NCBI RefSeq assembly: GCF_003955735.1
Contig: NZ_CP034464.1
Coordinates: forward strand, 4,774,001-4,838,000
DNA length: 64,000 bases
Direction of reading: 5' to 3'
Source of the DNA: Undibacterium parvum
Lineage (GTDB): Bacteria > Pseudomonadota > Gammaproteobacteria > Burkholderiales > Burkholderiaceae_D
The translations under genes were made by a program, and so were the position numbers. This document shows positions 28,125 to 37,427 of this stretch, one piece after another; the stretch's first letter is position 1; each line of letters starts with the position of its first letter. Below the pieces are notes generated by a model that was given only the letters and a program-made list of their open reading frames with translations, was not told the origin of the DNA and ran no database searches.

Positions 28125-29152
28125 GTAATCTCTCTCGTCTTTGTTGACCACGCTTGCAACGCCAGGCTTAACCGCAGCCATTCGGCCTGATTGGATGGCA
28201 AGCCAAAACGCAAACCGCGTGCAGCCTGTAAAAACAAGCGCACCCAAATCCCCCGCTGCGCCAGATGCAAGAATAAATCTTCAGTTTGTCCTTGTAAGCT
28301 GGCATCGCTACACCACAGAAATAGATCCGTGCCTTGCGAGCTAAAACCATGCTCCAGCAATAACTGGCGCATGCGTTCCGCTTGCTCTCGTAAATAGCTG
28401 CGGGTATCGCGCTGCCACGCGCTATCAGTGAGAGCGGCATAGGCAATTTCCTGGGCTGGTCCGCTGACGCTCCACGGGCCCAGCATATTTTCTAACTGTT
28501 CCAGCAAGGCCGGTTCGGCACCAACAAAGCCCAGGCGCAAGCCAGCGAGCCCGAAAAACTTACCCACCGAACGCAGTACGATCAAGCCTGTCTGCGCGCT
28601 GGCAGCCGCCACACTCAGATCAGGCGCGCTATCGCAAAAAGCCTCATCGACGATCAACCAAGCGCCACGCTGCGCCAATTGCGCGGCCCAGCTAAGTAAG
28701 GTAGCTGCAGGTATCGTGGCGCCGGTTGGATTATTCGGATTACACAGCACCAGCACATCCAGCGTACCAGCTGCGACTGCTGCCGCTAATGCTGCATAAG
28801 GCAGTTCAGTAACACGATGTCCCTGCGAGCGCCATTGATACGCATGTTCAGCGTATGACGGCGCCGATACCACCACCTGCGCCACACCAGTTTGATGCAA
28901 GCGCAAACGCGGCAAGGCCTGAATCGCAGCCTGGCTACCGGCTACCGCCAACATCAAAGGCGCCCCATAAAATTCTTGCGCTGCATTACATAATTGAGGC
29001 ATCTGCTCCGGCAAACGATGCCAGGCATGTGCACTCAAGACAGGGACAGGATAAAACCGTGGATTAATACCGGTCGACAGATCTAGCCAATCGGCGAGCG
29101 GACGATCAAAGCGTTGCGCTGCTTCTTGCAAATTACCACCGTGCTGCAACAT
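28121..29152 (-). CDS. cobD: Threonine-phosphate decarboxylase (CobD/CobC type)
   Basis: 343 residues, a fold-type I PLP enzyme. It makes (R)-1-aminopropan-2-ol phosphate, the linker between the corrin ring and the nucleotide loop. HGGNLQEAAQRF at the start and DLSTGINP are typical; LVLCNPNNPTG and the PLP lysine K198 in SVGKFFGLAGLRLG are present. It is 60 bases downstream of cbiB, which uses its product. In the aerobic-pathway naming it would be cobC. Confidence 0.95.
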   Translation of the reverse strand: MLQHGGNLQEAAQRFDRPLADWLDLSTGINPRFYPVPVLSAHAWHRLPEQMPQLCNAAQEFYGAPLMLAVAGSQAAIQALPRLRLHQTGVAQVVVSAPSYAEHAYQWRSQGHRVTELPYAALAAAVAAGTLDVLVLCNPNNPTGATIPAATLLSWAAQLAQRGAWLIVDEAFCDSAPDLSVAAASAQTGLIVLRSVGKFFGLAGLRLGFVGAEPALLEQLENMLGPWSVSGPAQEIAYAALTDSAWQRDTRSYLREQAERMRQLLLEHGFSSQGTDLFLWCSDASLQGQTEDLFLHLAQRGIWVRLFLQAARGLRFGLPSNQAEWLRLSLALQAWSTKTREIT

Positions 29153-29212
29153 TGCTCACTCCTGGATAGGTTTTAAGATATTTGAAAACGATGGTATGCA
29201 CTCGGCCTTTAG

Positions 29213-30163
29213 TTAACGCAAAAAGAATAGCCCAAACAGGCCGAATAGAATGAGACAGGCTATCCACAAACAGGTGCTGCGCACCAGCAGATGCCAGGCA
29301 CGCGCTATGTCACTCGCATTCGCCGCTCTACCTAAGCCTAGCGGGGGACGCTGTTCTACTACACCGTCGTAACTGGCGCGACCGCCCAAGGCCAAACCCA
29401 GGGCACCAGCGCCACTCGCCATGACTGGTCCAGCATTTGGGCTAGGCCAGGCTGGGCTCTGCTGACGCCAGCATTGCAGGGCCAACCGGGTATTGCCCAT
29501 CAGTGCATACGAAACCGCCGTCAATCTGGCAGGCAGCCAATTTAAAACATCGTCCAGCCGCGCCGCGACACACCCAAAGCGCAACAGGCGTGGCGTTTTA
29601 TAGCCCCACATCGCATCCAAAGTATTCGCTAAACGATATAACAGTGCACCGGCACCACCAGCTACAACAAACCAAAACAAAGTACCGAATACCGCGTCAC
29701 AGCCATTTTCCAATAGGGACTCAACACTGGCCTTGGCCAGATCCTCTTCATTGGCCTCGCCCGTATCGCGACTGACGATATACGAAGTGAGGCGACGCGC
29801 GGTGGCTAAATCGCCTTCTTGTAGCGCCACAGCGATAGGAGCTGTGTGCTCATACAGGCTACGTAAGCCCAGGCAAAAATACAGCAAGAACGCATGCAAT
29901 AAAGCTGCTAGCCACAGACTATAACTGGCACTCCAGATCAAAATAAATTGCGCCGCCAACACTAAGGGAAGTACGATCAAAGCCCACGCTACGCCACCTT
30001 TAAAGCGGCCAGCATAATCACGATTCCAACGCGCCTCTAGCGCATTTGCGAGCTTACCGAAACCGACTAGTGGGTGCCAGCGCCGCGCCTCCCCCAGTAG
30101 CAAATCCAAGCTTAGCCCCAGCACCAGGCAGGCCAGCATAAGTGCCCCAGTCAGCAACAACAT
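29213..30163 (-). CDS. cbiB: Adenosylcobinamide-phosphate synthase
   Basis: 316 residues with several membrane helices, complete. It attaches the aminopropanol phosphate made by the next gene product to cobyric acid. Recognised by LLLGEARRWHPLVGFGKL, SRDTGEANEEDLAKASVESL and NGCDAVFGTLFWFVVAGG. It begins one base before the stop of cobU, an end-to-start arrangement that keeps the late-pathway genes together. In aerobic-pathway naming it would be cobD. Confidence 0.96.
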   Translation of the reverse strand: MLLLTGALMLACLVLGLSLDLLLGEARRWHPLVGFGKLANALEARWNRDYAGRFKGGVAWALIVLPLVLAAQFILIWSASYSLWLAALLHAFLLYFCLGLRSLYEHTAPIAVALQEGDLATARRLTSYIVSRDTGEANEEDLAKASVESLLENGCDAVFGTLFWFVVAGGAGALLYRLANTLDAMWGYKTPRLLRFGCVAARLDDVLNWLPARLTAVSYALMGNTRLALQCWRQQSPAWPSPNAGPVMASGAGALGLALGGRASYDGVVEQRPPLGLGRAANASDIARAWHLLVRSTCLWIACLILFGLFGLFFLR

Positions 30164-30730
30164 CTAGCCGCCTTTCAAATGCAAAGGCAGTCCAGCAGCC
30201 ACCCAGCTCACTTGTTCACACTGCGCTGCAATCGCCTGATTCAAACGACCTGCCTCATCGACGAACCAGCGCGAGATCGCACCTTGTGGAATGATCCCCA
30301 TGCCGACTTCATTCGAGACCATGATGATCTCACCCGGCAAATCCTGCAAAACCTGCAGCAAGGCAGCGCGCTGCAGGGTAAATTCTGCAGGCGCTGTAAT
30401 ACTCCCAATCTCGGGATATTCATGCGTTTCGAAAAACAGCAGATTCGATAACCATAGGGTCAGGCAATCGAGCAAAATCAGGTTATCCGCGCTACTCAGC
30501 TGCGCGATACTTTGTGCCAGATTGATAGGGCATTCGTGGGTCTGCCATTGAGCGGGCCGGCGCGCCTGATGATGCGCTATCCGTGCCTGCATCTCAGCAT
30601 CCCCGGCCTGCGCCGTTGCCAGATACACGACAGGCTTACCGCTAGCGATTGCTAGTTGCTCGGCATAGGCGCTTTTACCTGAGCGTGCGCCGCCAAAAAT
30701 GAGTGTACGCTTCAAGAGTGTTCCTTTCAT
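30164..30730 (-). CDS. cobU: Bifunctional adenosylcobinamide kinase / guanylyltransferase
   Basis: 188 residues. P-loop GGARSGKS is at residues 13-20 and the His region ARIAHHQARRPAQWQTHE carries the residue that receives GMP; VSNEVGMGIIP is the third conserved block. It phosphorylates adenosylcobinamide and then adds GMP, preparing the substrate of CobS. Also named cobP. Directly abuts cbiB and follows cbiA by 28 bases. Confidence 0.96.
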   Translation of the reverse strand: MKGTLLKRTLIFGGARSGKSAYAEQLAIASGKPVVYLATAQAGDAEMQARIAHHQARRPAQWQTHECPINLAQSIAQLSSADNLILLDCLTLWLSNLLFFETHEYPEIGSITAPAEFTLQRAALLQVLQDLPGEIIMVSNEVGMGIIPQGAISRWFVDEAGRLNQAIAAQCEQVSWVAAGLPLHLKGG

Positions 30731-30758
30731 GCGCGAACTTCCCTCATTTTAGATCTCA

Positions 30759-32054
30759 TCACTTGAGAAATAAGTGCGCTGCAGCGCCAGGATTGGAAGG
30801 AAAATAGGCATGAAAATACGAGGCTTGCAGATTCCCCTCACGATAAATTGCTTCGCCATCTGCTTGAGTCGCATGTTTTACAGTACGCGCCAGCGGCATT
30901 AAATCCGTCTCAAAACGCGAGTAATGAAAAGTATGGCCACGCAACTCGCCTTGTTCAGTGACCAGCGCTTGCGCGCCCAAGGCGGCCAAGCGCTGTTGCA
31001 TCACGACACGTCCTTGAAGCAGTCCTAGCATAGGCCAAGAGCGGCCTTGTTGATCAGTCAGCGACTCAGTCAACACCATCATGCCGCCACACTCCGCCAG
31101 GATAGGCATGCCAGCTGCATGCGCAGTGCGCAAGGATGCTTGCCATAGCCCAGCCTCGCTGAGCCTTGCCGCGTACAGCTCTGGATAACCACCCGGTAAA
31201 TATAAGGCATAAGCTTGCAAAGGAATAGCTTGATCCGCCAGGGGCGAAAAAAATACCAGCTCCGCACCCAACTGGCGCAAGCACTCCAGATTAGCCGGAT
31301 AGATGAAGGCAAAAGCAGCATCTTGCGCAATCGCGATGGTCTTACCCAGCAATAAGAGGGGTAGCTCTGGCGTTTCTGGTAAAGCAAATTCTGTCAGCGG
31401 CAAGCGATCCCAGGCCTCTATGTCTAGCTCTAACTGGTCAGCCAACTGATCCAGGATGCTGTCTAGCTGCGCCACTTCTTGCGGCAACACCAAACCCAGA
31501 TGGCGCTCAGGCAAAGCCTGGTCTTGGCGTCGCAGACTGCCAAACAAAGCAATATCGCGCATCGCGTCAGCTACCATCTTGGCATGTCCCTCGGAGGCGA
31601 TACGATTGGCGATCACTCCCGCCAGATTGACCGGCCCGAAATCACGCAGGCCCATTGCCAGCGCGCCGACGGTCTGTGCCATCGCAGAGGCATCTAATAC
31701 CGCCAGCACCGGCACCCCGAAAGCGCGCGCCAGATCAGCCGACGACGGTGTGCCGTCATACAAGCCCATCACGCCTTCTATCAGTATCACATCAACTTCG
31801 GCCGCAGCTTGCGCCAGCATGGCTTGCGAAGCGGCTAGCCCGACCATCCATAAATCCAGCGATTGCACAGTCGCGCCACTGGCACGTTCTAGCATCATGG
31901 GATCAATAAAATCCGGGCCAGTTTTAAAAACCCTTACGCTTTGCCCCAGCTTAATCAGCTTACGCGCCAAAGCCGCGGTGGTGGTAGTCTTGCCTTGGCC
32001 GGATGCGATGGCAGAAATCAGCACCACCTTGGCGCTGGAAGTTTTGCTTACCAT
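30759..32054 (-). CDS. cbiA: Cobyrinate a,c-diamide synthase
   Basis: 431 residues. The ATP domain has ASGQGKTTTTAALARKL and TGPDFIDPMMLERASG, and the C-terminal glutaminase domain has the Cys in LAECGGMMVL. It amidates the a and c side chains of cobyrinic acid (or of hydrogenobyrinic acid when the pathway is aerobic, then called cobB). The start overlaps the cobO stop by seven bases. Its presence implies that a corrin ring is made or imported as cobyrinate, since ring genes are not in this window. Confidence 0.95.
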   Translation of the reverse strand: MVSKTSSAKVVLISAIASGQGKTTTTAALARKLIKLGQSVRVFKTGPDFIDPMMLERASGATVQSLDLWMVGLAASQAMLAQAAAEVDVILIEGVMGLYDGTPSSADLARAFGVPVLAVLDASAMAQTVGALAMGLRDFGPVNLAGVIANRIASEGHAKMVADAMRDIALFGSLRRQDQALPERHLGLVLPQEVAQLDSILDQLADQLELDIEAWDRLPLTEFALPETPELPLLLLGKTIAIAQDAAFAFIYPANLECLRQLGAELVFFSPLADQAIPLQAYALYLPGGYPELYAARLSEAGLWQASLRTAHAAGMPILAECGGMMVLTESLTDQQGRSWPMLGLLQGRVVMQQRLAALGAQALVTEQGELRGHTFHYSRFETDLMPLARTVKHATQADGEAIYREGNLQASYFHAYFPSNPGAAAHLFLK

Positions 32055-32680
32055 TCTATGCCTGCTTGCGCCACGATACCATCCTTAAAAGCATGTTTAA
32101 TCACCTGCATTTCGGTAACGGTATCGGCCACCTCTATCAACTCCGGCGGTGCACCACGTCCGGTCACGATCACATGTTGCATCTCTGGCCTGCCATCGAG
32201 ATCGGCGATCACTTGCTGCACATCGAGATAATTGTATTTGAGTGCGATATTGAGTTCATCGAGTAACACCATGCCGATTTCGGGATCGCTTAAAAAGCGT
32301 TTCGCCTGCTCCCAAGCCGCCAGCGCTTTTTCTATGTCACGCTCGCGGTTTTGCGTATTCCAGGTATAGCCTTCGCCCATCGCATGGAACTGCACCTCAT
32401 CAGGGAAGCGGCGCAAAAACACTTCTTCTCCGGTGGACATCGCGCCCTTGATAAACTGCACCACACCGACTTTCATGCCGTGTCCCATGGCGCGCATGAC
32501 CATCCCAAAGCCGCTAGAACTCTTGCCCTTACCATTGCCGCAGTTAATCACTAGCACGCCAGTCTCGCGTTGCGCTGCCTCGATTTTTTGATCCATCAAT
32601 TCTTTTTTGCGCTGCATGCGGCGGTGGTGGCGCGTATTAATATTGTCGATGTCGGTATTATTCATGTTGGTATTATTCAA
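32048..32680 (-). CDS. cobO: Cob(I)yrinic acid a,c-diamide adenosyltransferase
   Basis: 210 residues of the CobA/BtuR/CobO family. Nucleotide loop NCGNGKGKSSSGFGM near residues 46-60, GVVQFIKGAMSTGEE and VLLDELNIALKYNYLD follow. It transfers the 5'-deoxyadenosyl group of ATP to the cobalt of corrinoids. The N-terminus has a low-complexity NNTNMNNTDIDNINT run, possibly from several possible Met starts. Transcribed after btuD, 29 bases apart. Confidence 0.96.
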   Translation of the reverse strand: MNNTNMNNTDIDNINTRHHRRMQRKKELMDQKIEAAQRETGVLVINCGNGKGKSSSGFGMVMRAMGHGMKVGVVQFIKGAMSTGEEVFLRRFPDEVQFHAMGEGYTWNTQNRERDIEKALAAWEQAKRFLSDPEIGMVLLDELNIALKYNYLDVQQVIADLDGRPEMQHVIVTGRGAPPELIEVADTVTEMQVIKHAFKDGIVAQAGIEW

Positions 32681-32709
32681 ATACGAGCCATATAAAAAAT
32701 TTCGGGGGT

Positions 32710-33501
32710 TTAATCAGCTTCTTTGGGGAGAAACAGTGTTTGCTGGGCGTGCTCGAAGCGCTCTATAGGATGACCTAGGCAAAGACTTAGATTTTCCGCC
32801 GTCATCACTTGCTCTTTAGTGCCTGCCAGCCAAAGGCCATCGCCCATCAGCAGCAAGGCATGGCTAGATATTCTATGCGCCAGATTCAGATCATGACTGA
32901 CCATCACTACGGCCTTATTTTCATCGCGACAAAGCCGGGCAAAGAGTTGCATCACACTGACTTGATGCGCCAAATCGAGGGCATTGGCAGGCTCGTCGAG
33001 TAACATCAATTGCGCTTGTTGCGCCAATAAGGCAGCGATAGCGACACGCTGCCGTTCACCTCCGGATAGGCTGCGTACATCACGCTGCGCAAGATCGGCT
33101 ACATCAAGCTGACACAGTGCAGCATGGGCGATCGCCATATCCGCAGCGGACTCCCAATAGTGCGCATCATGATAAGGATGGCGCGCGCTGAGCACAGTTT
33201 CTATGGCGCGATAGGCGAAAGCATCGACCCGCCCCTGCGCCAAGTAGGCGCGTAATTTCGCCAACTCCGCCAAAGGCCAGCTCGCCAAGTGCCTCCCCAA
33301 CATTTGCAGTTGCCCAGTTTCTAGTGGGCGCATACCCGCCAAGCTACGCAACAACGTGCTCTTACCGGCACCATTGCGCCCTATCACGCACCAGCACTGC
33401 CCGGCCTCGACCTGCCAATTTAGCTCAGTCAATAAGACGCGGCCTGAGACACTGAGGCCCAAGCCATGCGTTTGCAATAGAGGAGCTGGTAGCGACGACA
33501 T
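32710..33501 (-). CDS. btuD: Cobalamin ABC transporter ATPase
   Basis: 263 residues. Walker A GRNGAGKSTLL, ABC signature LSGGERQRVAIAALLAQ, Walker B LMLLDEPANALD and the switch His in VMVSHDLNLAHR are all intact. The group (FecE/BtuD) drives import of B12 or ferric siderophores; the gene context with btuB, btuC and btuF and the riboswitch identify it as B12 uptake. The ATG overlaps the stop of btuC by one base. Confidence 0.93.
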   Translation of the reverse strand: MSSLPAPLLQTHGLGLSVSGRVLLTELNWQVEAGQCWCVIGRNGAGKSTLLRSLAGMRPLETGQLQMLGRHLASWPLAELAKLRAYLAQGRVDAFAYRAIETVLSARHPYHDAHYWESAADMAIAHAALCQLDVADLAQRDVRSLSGGERQRVAIAALLAQQAQLMLLDEPANALDLAHQVSVMQLFARLCRDENKAVVMVSHDLNLAHRISSHALLLMGDGLWLAGTKEQVMTAENLSLCLGHPIERFEHAQQTLFLPKEAD

Positions 33502-34541
33502 CAGCGAGTCCTCAGCTGATGCAGTTGAAATAAAAATACAGGAACCCCGATCAGGGCGGTAATCACGCCCACCGGGAGTTGTTGAGGTGCGATGATAGTA
33601 CGCGCCAGTGCATCCGCCAGAACGATGAAACTGCCACTGGCCAAAGCTGCTGCCGGTATCAAGACGCGATGATCAGCACCCCAAGCAAAGCGACAGGCAT
33701 GTGGAATAATCAAACCGACAAAACCTATGCTACCGGCGCTACTAACGGCGCTGGCGGTAAGCAGTGCCGCGCAAAAAAACAAAGCTTTGCGTAAGCGGCC
33801 AATATTAATTCCCAGACTGCTGGCATTGTCTGCATGCATGGCAGCGACATTAATCGCACGCGCACTGCGGATCGCAAACCAGGCCACGCCAACTAAAATG
33901 ATCCAGGGCAGATAACGTGACTCGGTATTCGATAAATCACCTATCATCCAAAACACCATGCCGCGCAAACGGCTGTCCGGTGCAATCGACAAAAGTAAGC
34001 TGACCATGGCGCTACAGCCAGCAGCCACGATCACGCCCGTCAAGAGGAGTAAGGGTGCGCTACCCTCGGAGCTACCGCTACCGCGAAAATCGCGATATGC
34101 CAAAGCAAACAACAAGACTGCAACCGCAATGGCGCCGGCAAAAGCGGCCAGATCGACCATCCAGGCAGCGCAAAAAAACAGTATGGAAAATAAGGCACCG
34201 ACCGAAGCACCGCCAGAGATGCCAAGGACAAAGGGATCAGCCAGAGGGTTGCGTAGCAATGCCTGCATCATCACACCAGCCAAACCCAGGGTCGCGCCAG
34301 TGACAAAACCGGACACCGCACGCCCCAGACGTAGCTCCAACAAGGTAGTCGCCAAGCCAGTAGACTGCCCTTGCAACAACTCCAGCAACGCATGCAAGAG
34401 TTCAGAAAACGACAGCGTTACTGAACCTATGGAGCAAGCCAGTAACAAACTTGCTAGCGCAACTAATCCCAACATCAAGAAGATGCGGCTAGCGCGCTGG
34501 ACGTAATGTATTCGCTCGATAGGCACAGTAAAGCAACTCAA
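33501..34541 (-). CDS. btuC: Cobalamin ABC transporter permease (FecCD family)
   Basis: 346 residues with about ten membrane helices. LLELRLGRAVSGFVTGATLGLAG and NPLADPFVLGISGGASVGAL are the FecCD signatures, and FVGLIIPHACRFAWGADHR near residue 275 contacts the ATPase. The frame begins with a TTG directly after the btuB stop; an in-frame GTG five codons on or the ATG at residue 23 are alternatives, so the exact start is open. Partner of btuD and btuF. Confidence 0.93.
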   Translation of the reverse strand: MSCFTVPIERIHYVQRASRIFLMLGLVALASLLLACSIGSVTLSFSELLHALLELLQGQSTGLATTLLELRLGRAVSGFVTGATLGLAGVMMQALLRNPLADPFVLGISGGASVGALFSILFFCAAWMVDLAAFAGAIAVAVLLFALAYRDFRGSGSSEGSAPLLLLTGVIVAAGCSAMVSLLLSIAPDSRLRGMVFWMIGDLSNTESRYLPWIILVGVAWFAIRSARAINVAAMHADNASSLGINIGRLRKALFFCAALLTASAVSSAGSIGFVGLIIPHACRFAWGADHRVLIPAAALASGSFIVLADALARTIIAPQQLPVGVITALIGVPVFLFQLHQLRTR

Positions 34542-36527
34542 TTAAAATTCATAACGTGCAGAAATTTTCAATTGTCTTCCGGAGTTCGGATAAATCCCAG
34601 ATTTACAGCCATACGCATTACTAAAATATTGTTTGTCGCCCAAATTAGTTCCAGACAACGCCAACTCCAAAGCACCAAAGCTTTTTGCATAACGCGCATC
34701 TAGGGTGGTGTAGCCCGGCATCTTGGCAGTACAAGTATTGCTAAAATCACCTCCATAGCGCTGTTCATCAACCCATTGCAGACCAACATTGGCACTTTGC
34801 CCATTTTTTGGGAGCCAATTAATATTCATGGAAATCAGATTTTTTGGCACCATCACCATTCCTTTACCCGCATTTACACCTTCGGTAAAACTAGCTGCCA
34901 GATGCTGCAATTTAGAATTGAAAGCGAAATCAGCGGAAATCTGCGTTGCAAGTTCCAGCTCAATACCTTGACGCTTGGTTGGATCTAAGTTGACATTGGC
35001 ACCTTTTCCAAAAAACGCATTCGTAGCAGTAGGATCGTAGAAAATTTCATTCTTCAAATTAGAACGAAATACTCTGGTGGTGAATAGGTTTTTGGCATCC
35101 CCAAAAGTCGCTCCAATTTCAATATCATGAGACGTTTGTGGTTGCAAAGGCGTATTCGCAATTGGAGTAAAACCATTTTCATCGACGTTCGCGACACGAT
35201 AGCTCTGGCCTGTTTTCGCAAATAGATTTAGCGTCGGCGTTACTGCATAGCTGCCCTGCAACTCCCAAGCGTTCAAACCAAATGTCTTAGCGTAGCTGTC
35301 AATTGAATATGCGGCGGGATTGATAGATACTTTATCAAATATTTCACGTCGAGCACCTACTGCCACGCGTGCTTGATTAAACCTAATTTCATCTCGCAGA
35401 TAGATAGCTTTAGATTTTTGTGATGCATCTGCTTGTGAATAACTACTATCCACCAATCTGTCCCAGCGGATTAAATCGACACCGACAGTGAGTTCATTGC
35501 CAGCGTTAACATTGCGAATCCGTGGAGAGAACTGTGTTTGATGACTAGTATAAGTGGCCGCGGAATCACCATAACTGGAGCTATAAAATGATTTGCTAGT
35601 CTTATTCCGACGCGACAATTCCGCAGCCATTTCCCAAGCACCGAACTGCTGGTCTGCAAAAGCAGTAAAGCGATCAGTATCAATTGAACCAAAATTTTTC
35701 GGGCTCAAGGTTTGCCTTGGGTTTTGTTCGAACTGAGCCAAACTCAAAGCACCTGCAAAACCTGATTCCTGGCGAGCAGAATCTATGCGAGCGCCGAGAC
35801 GTCCATTCGCGTACGCCCAAACCAGACCAGCATTGATATTTTTTTGATCGACAGCGTTGTTATCTCTATAGTTATCTGCTTTTTGCTCGCTTAGATTAAG
35901 ATTTGCGCTTAAATTTCCCCACACCTGCGCCAAAGATGCTCGCAACTCTTTATGTTTAAATTGACCTAGCTCAGCAGTCACGACACCAGACAAGGTCTTA
36001 TTCCCAGCTTGTTTGGTAATAATTTGAATCACGCCAGCGGTGGCCCCATCGCCATACAAGACACTACTACCACCACGCATGATCTCAATTCGAGCAACTG
36101 AATCGATTGGTATGGATGACAATAGCGCGACACTTAATTCATTCTCTGACAGCCGGATACCATCAACCAAAATCACCATGTTTTGACTACTGTTCGTGCC
36201 AAATCCACGTAAATCCAAGTCGAAATCTTGTGTCCCGTAAGCACTCTGACGGCCAAATACGCCGCCAATTTTCCGAATTGCTTGATTCACGTTATCAACA
36301 CCAGCATCACGAATATCTTTGGCGGTGATCACAGTGGCACCAATTGGCGCAATATCTCTAGACTCAGAAAACCGAGACCCGACGACAAAGACTTGGGCTG
36401 AATCCGCGGCCTGAATACCTTGAGAAAACACCTGACTAGAAGGGAATGCGGCAAGTATAGCAACACTCAAAGTCAGAGGCGTAAAGCGAGCGCGCACGTG
36501 AGCACGTGGAGAGAAAAATGAATTCAT
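34542..36527 (-). CDS. btuB: TonB-dependent vitamin B12 receptor
   Basis: 661 residues from the ATG at 36527, which puts the signal peptide (LTLSVAILAAFPSSQVFSQ) at the start; the frame is open farther upstream through the riboswitch and is not coding there. TonB box region AQVFVVGSRF, plug with DLDLRGFGTNSSQNMVILVD, RIEIMRGGSSVLYGDGA and GVIQIITK, and a barrel ending LKISARYEF. It imports cobalamin or cobinamide across the outer membrane. First gene of the operon and directly under the cobalamin riboswitch. Confidence 0.95.
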   Translation of the reverse strand: MNSFFSPRAHVRARFTPLTLSVAILAAFPSSQVFSQGIQAADSAQVFVVGSRFSESRDIAPIGATVITAKDIRDAGVDNVNQAIRKIGGVFGRQSAYGTQDFDLDLRGFGTNSSQNMVILVDGIRLSENELSVALLSSIPIDSVARIEIMRGGSSVLYGDGATAGVIQIITKQAGNKTLSGVVTAELGQFKHKELRASLAQVWGNLSANLNLSEQKADNYRDNNAVDQKNINAGLVWAYANGRLGARIDSARQESGFAGALSLAQFEQNPRQTLSPKNFGSIDTDRFTAFADQQFGAWEMAAELSRRNKTSKSFYSSSYGDSAATYTSHQTQFSPRIRNVNAGNELTVGVDLIRWDRLVDSSYSQADASQKSKAIYLRDEIRFNQARVAVGARREIFDKVSINPAAYSIDSYAKTFGLNAWELQGSYAVTPTLNLFAKTGQSYRVANVDENGFTPIANTPLQPQTSHDIEIGATFGDAKNLFTTRVFRSNLKNEIFYDPTATNAFFGKGANVNLDPTKRQGIELELATQISADFAFNSKLQHLAASFTEGVNAGKGMVMVPKNLISMNINWLPKNGQSANVGLQWVDEQRYGGDFSNTCTAKMPGYTTLDARYAKSFGALELALSGTNLGDKQYFSNAYGCKSGIYPNSGRQLKISARYEF

Positions 36528-36548
36528 ATTGAAGATAAATAGAGGCAA

Positions 36549-36572
36549 CTTGCCAACGTCCCCGTAGGCAAG
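36549..36572 (-). promoter_or_regulatory. Hairpin between cobalamin riboswitch and btuB
   Basis: Arms CTTGCC and GGCAAG around 12 bases, about 22 bases before the btuB ATG. It could be part of the riboswitch expression platform. No T run follows, so a translational mechanism is the more likely one. Confidence 0.4.
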
Positions 36573-36611
36573 ACTGAACAAAACTACCAGTTTGTACTGT
36601 GTAATTTCACT

Positions 36612-36805
36612 TATTCTGGCCGGTATCCGGGCTGACGAGCTTGACCATCTGACCTTCCCATGCACTTTGCACAGTGGTAATGAAGGATGGCTTGCCAGGA
36701 TTGATCAAAACCTCTGAAAATATCCGTGGCGCTTGTACACCGTTGCGGGGGCAGCACACTGAATGCAGAGATTAAAAGCATCGTGTTTCCCGTTTAACCG
36801 CAGAC
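36612..36805 (-). promoter_or_regulatory. Cobalamin riboswitch
   Basis: Read on the minus strand: ACGGGAAACACG near 36790, the central GCTGCCCCCGCAACGGTG near 36740-36757, and the B12 box GTCAGCCCGGATACCGGCC at 36618-36636. All are in the normal order for the aptamer. It lies 85 bases before btuB and likely represses the whole btuB-to-cobQ unit when adenosylcobalamin is plentiful. A near-perfect hairpin, CGCAGACAT/ATGTCCGCG, sits just upstream at 36799-36820. I see nothing else in 36821-36983. Confidence 0.93.
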
Positions 36806-36983
36806 ATGATTATGTCCGCGAGCACCAAAACTGCGCCATTTTAATGGCTGAGGCAGGACTGAGCAAGGTCTATCGAAATTTACTACGAATAATTCAAAAT
36901 AATTGAGCTGGATTAATTGCAGCTTAACTTTAGTACCGCAAAGCGGATACAAGGACGCTGAGGCGGTTTTGCCTAAGTCCTAT

Positions 36984-37346
36984 TTAGCTTAGTTGCTCAT
37001 ATTTACTGACTAGGGATAACCACGCCTCAAATAGACAGCGATGCAGGTCTGATAATTCGGTAAATTTCAAATTAATATGGTAATACTCAGAGCTCAACAA
37101 AGAATTTAAGACGCGCATTTTGCAATGCACCTGGTAAGTTTGATCAGAGGTTTGATCAATATGTGGGACATTCAATAGCAAACGATATTCTTTGTTGACC
37201 TCAACATTAGCGGGACAATGTATCAACACTCCCCCCTTAGAAATATTCACCACCTTAGCGGCAACAATATTATCGTCGCCTAACTTAATCACCGCACGCC
37301 ACACCACATTGGTTCTAGGATTTTTTCTAAGCTCTATCATGATCAT
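36984..37346 (-). CDS. PilZ domain protein
   Basis: 120 residues from the ATG at 37346, which has GGGG at the right distance. The domain is complete: the RKNPR arginine motif near residues 6-10 and the NISKGGVLIHC motif near 35 are the two parts that bind cyclic di-GMP in this family. No other domain is present, so it acts as a stand-alone receptor or adaptor. It lies between the cobC-cobS-cobT block and the B12 operon without any functional link that I can see. Confidence 0.87.
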   Translation of the reverse strand: MIMIELRKNPRTNVVWRAVIKLGDDNIVAAKVVNISKGGVLIHCPANVEVNKEYRLLLNVPHIDQTSDQTYQVHCKMRVLNSLLSSEYYHINLKFTELSDLHRCLFEAWLSLVSKYEQLS

Positions 37347-37427
37347 CGTCCCCCAAAGTTTTATAGAGTGCAAGAGCGAGTCAAACGCAATTGCATTTAC
37401 CGACAACAACTTACGCTTGCTTGAACA

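Noticed and set aside
31456..32088. 210-codon plus-strand frame opposite cbiA
   Set aside because: Antisense to a conserved enzyme; Ser/Ala/Pro-rich shadow of its codon pattern.
33958..34506. 182-codon plus-strand frame opposite btuC
   Set aside because: Shadow of a membrane protein gene; rich in Pro, Lys and Arg without any domain.
36528..36665. N-terminal extension of BtuB through the leader
   Set aside because: The frame runs into the riboswitch B12 box; the signal peptide begins at the ATG at 36527.
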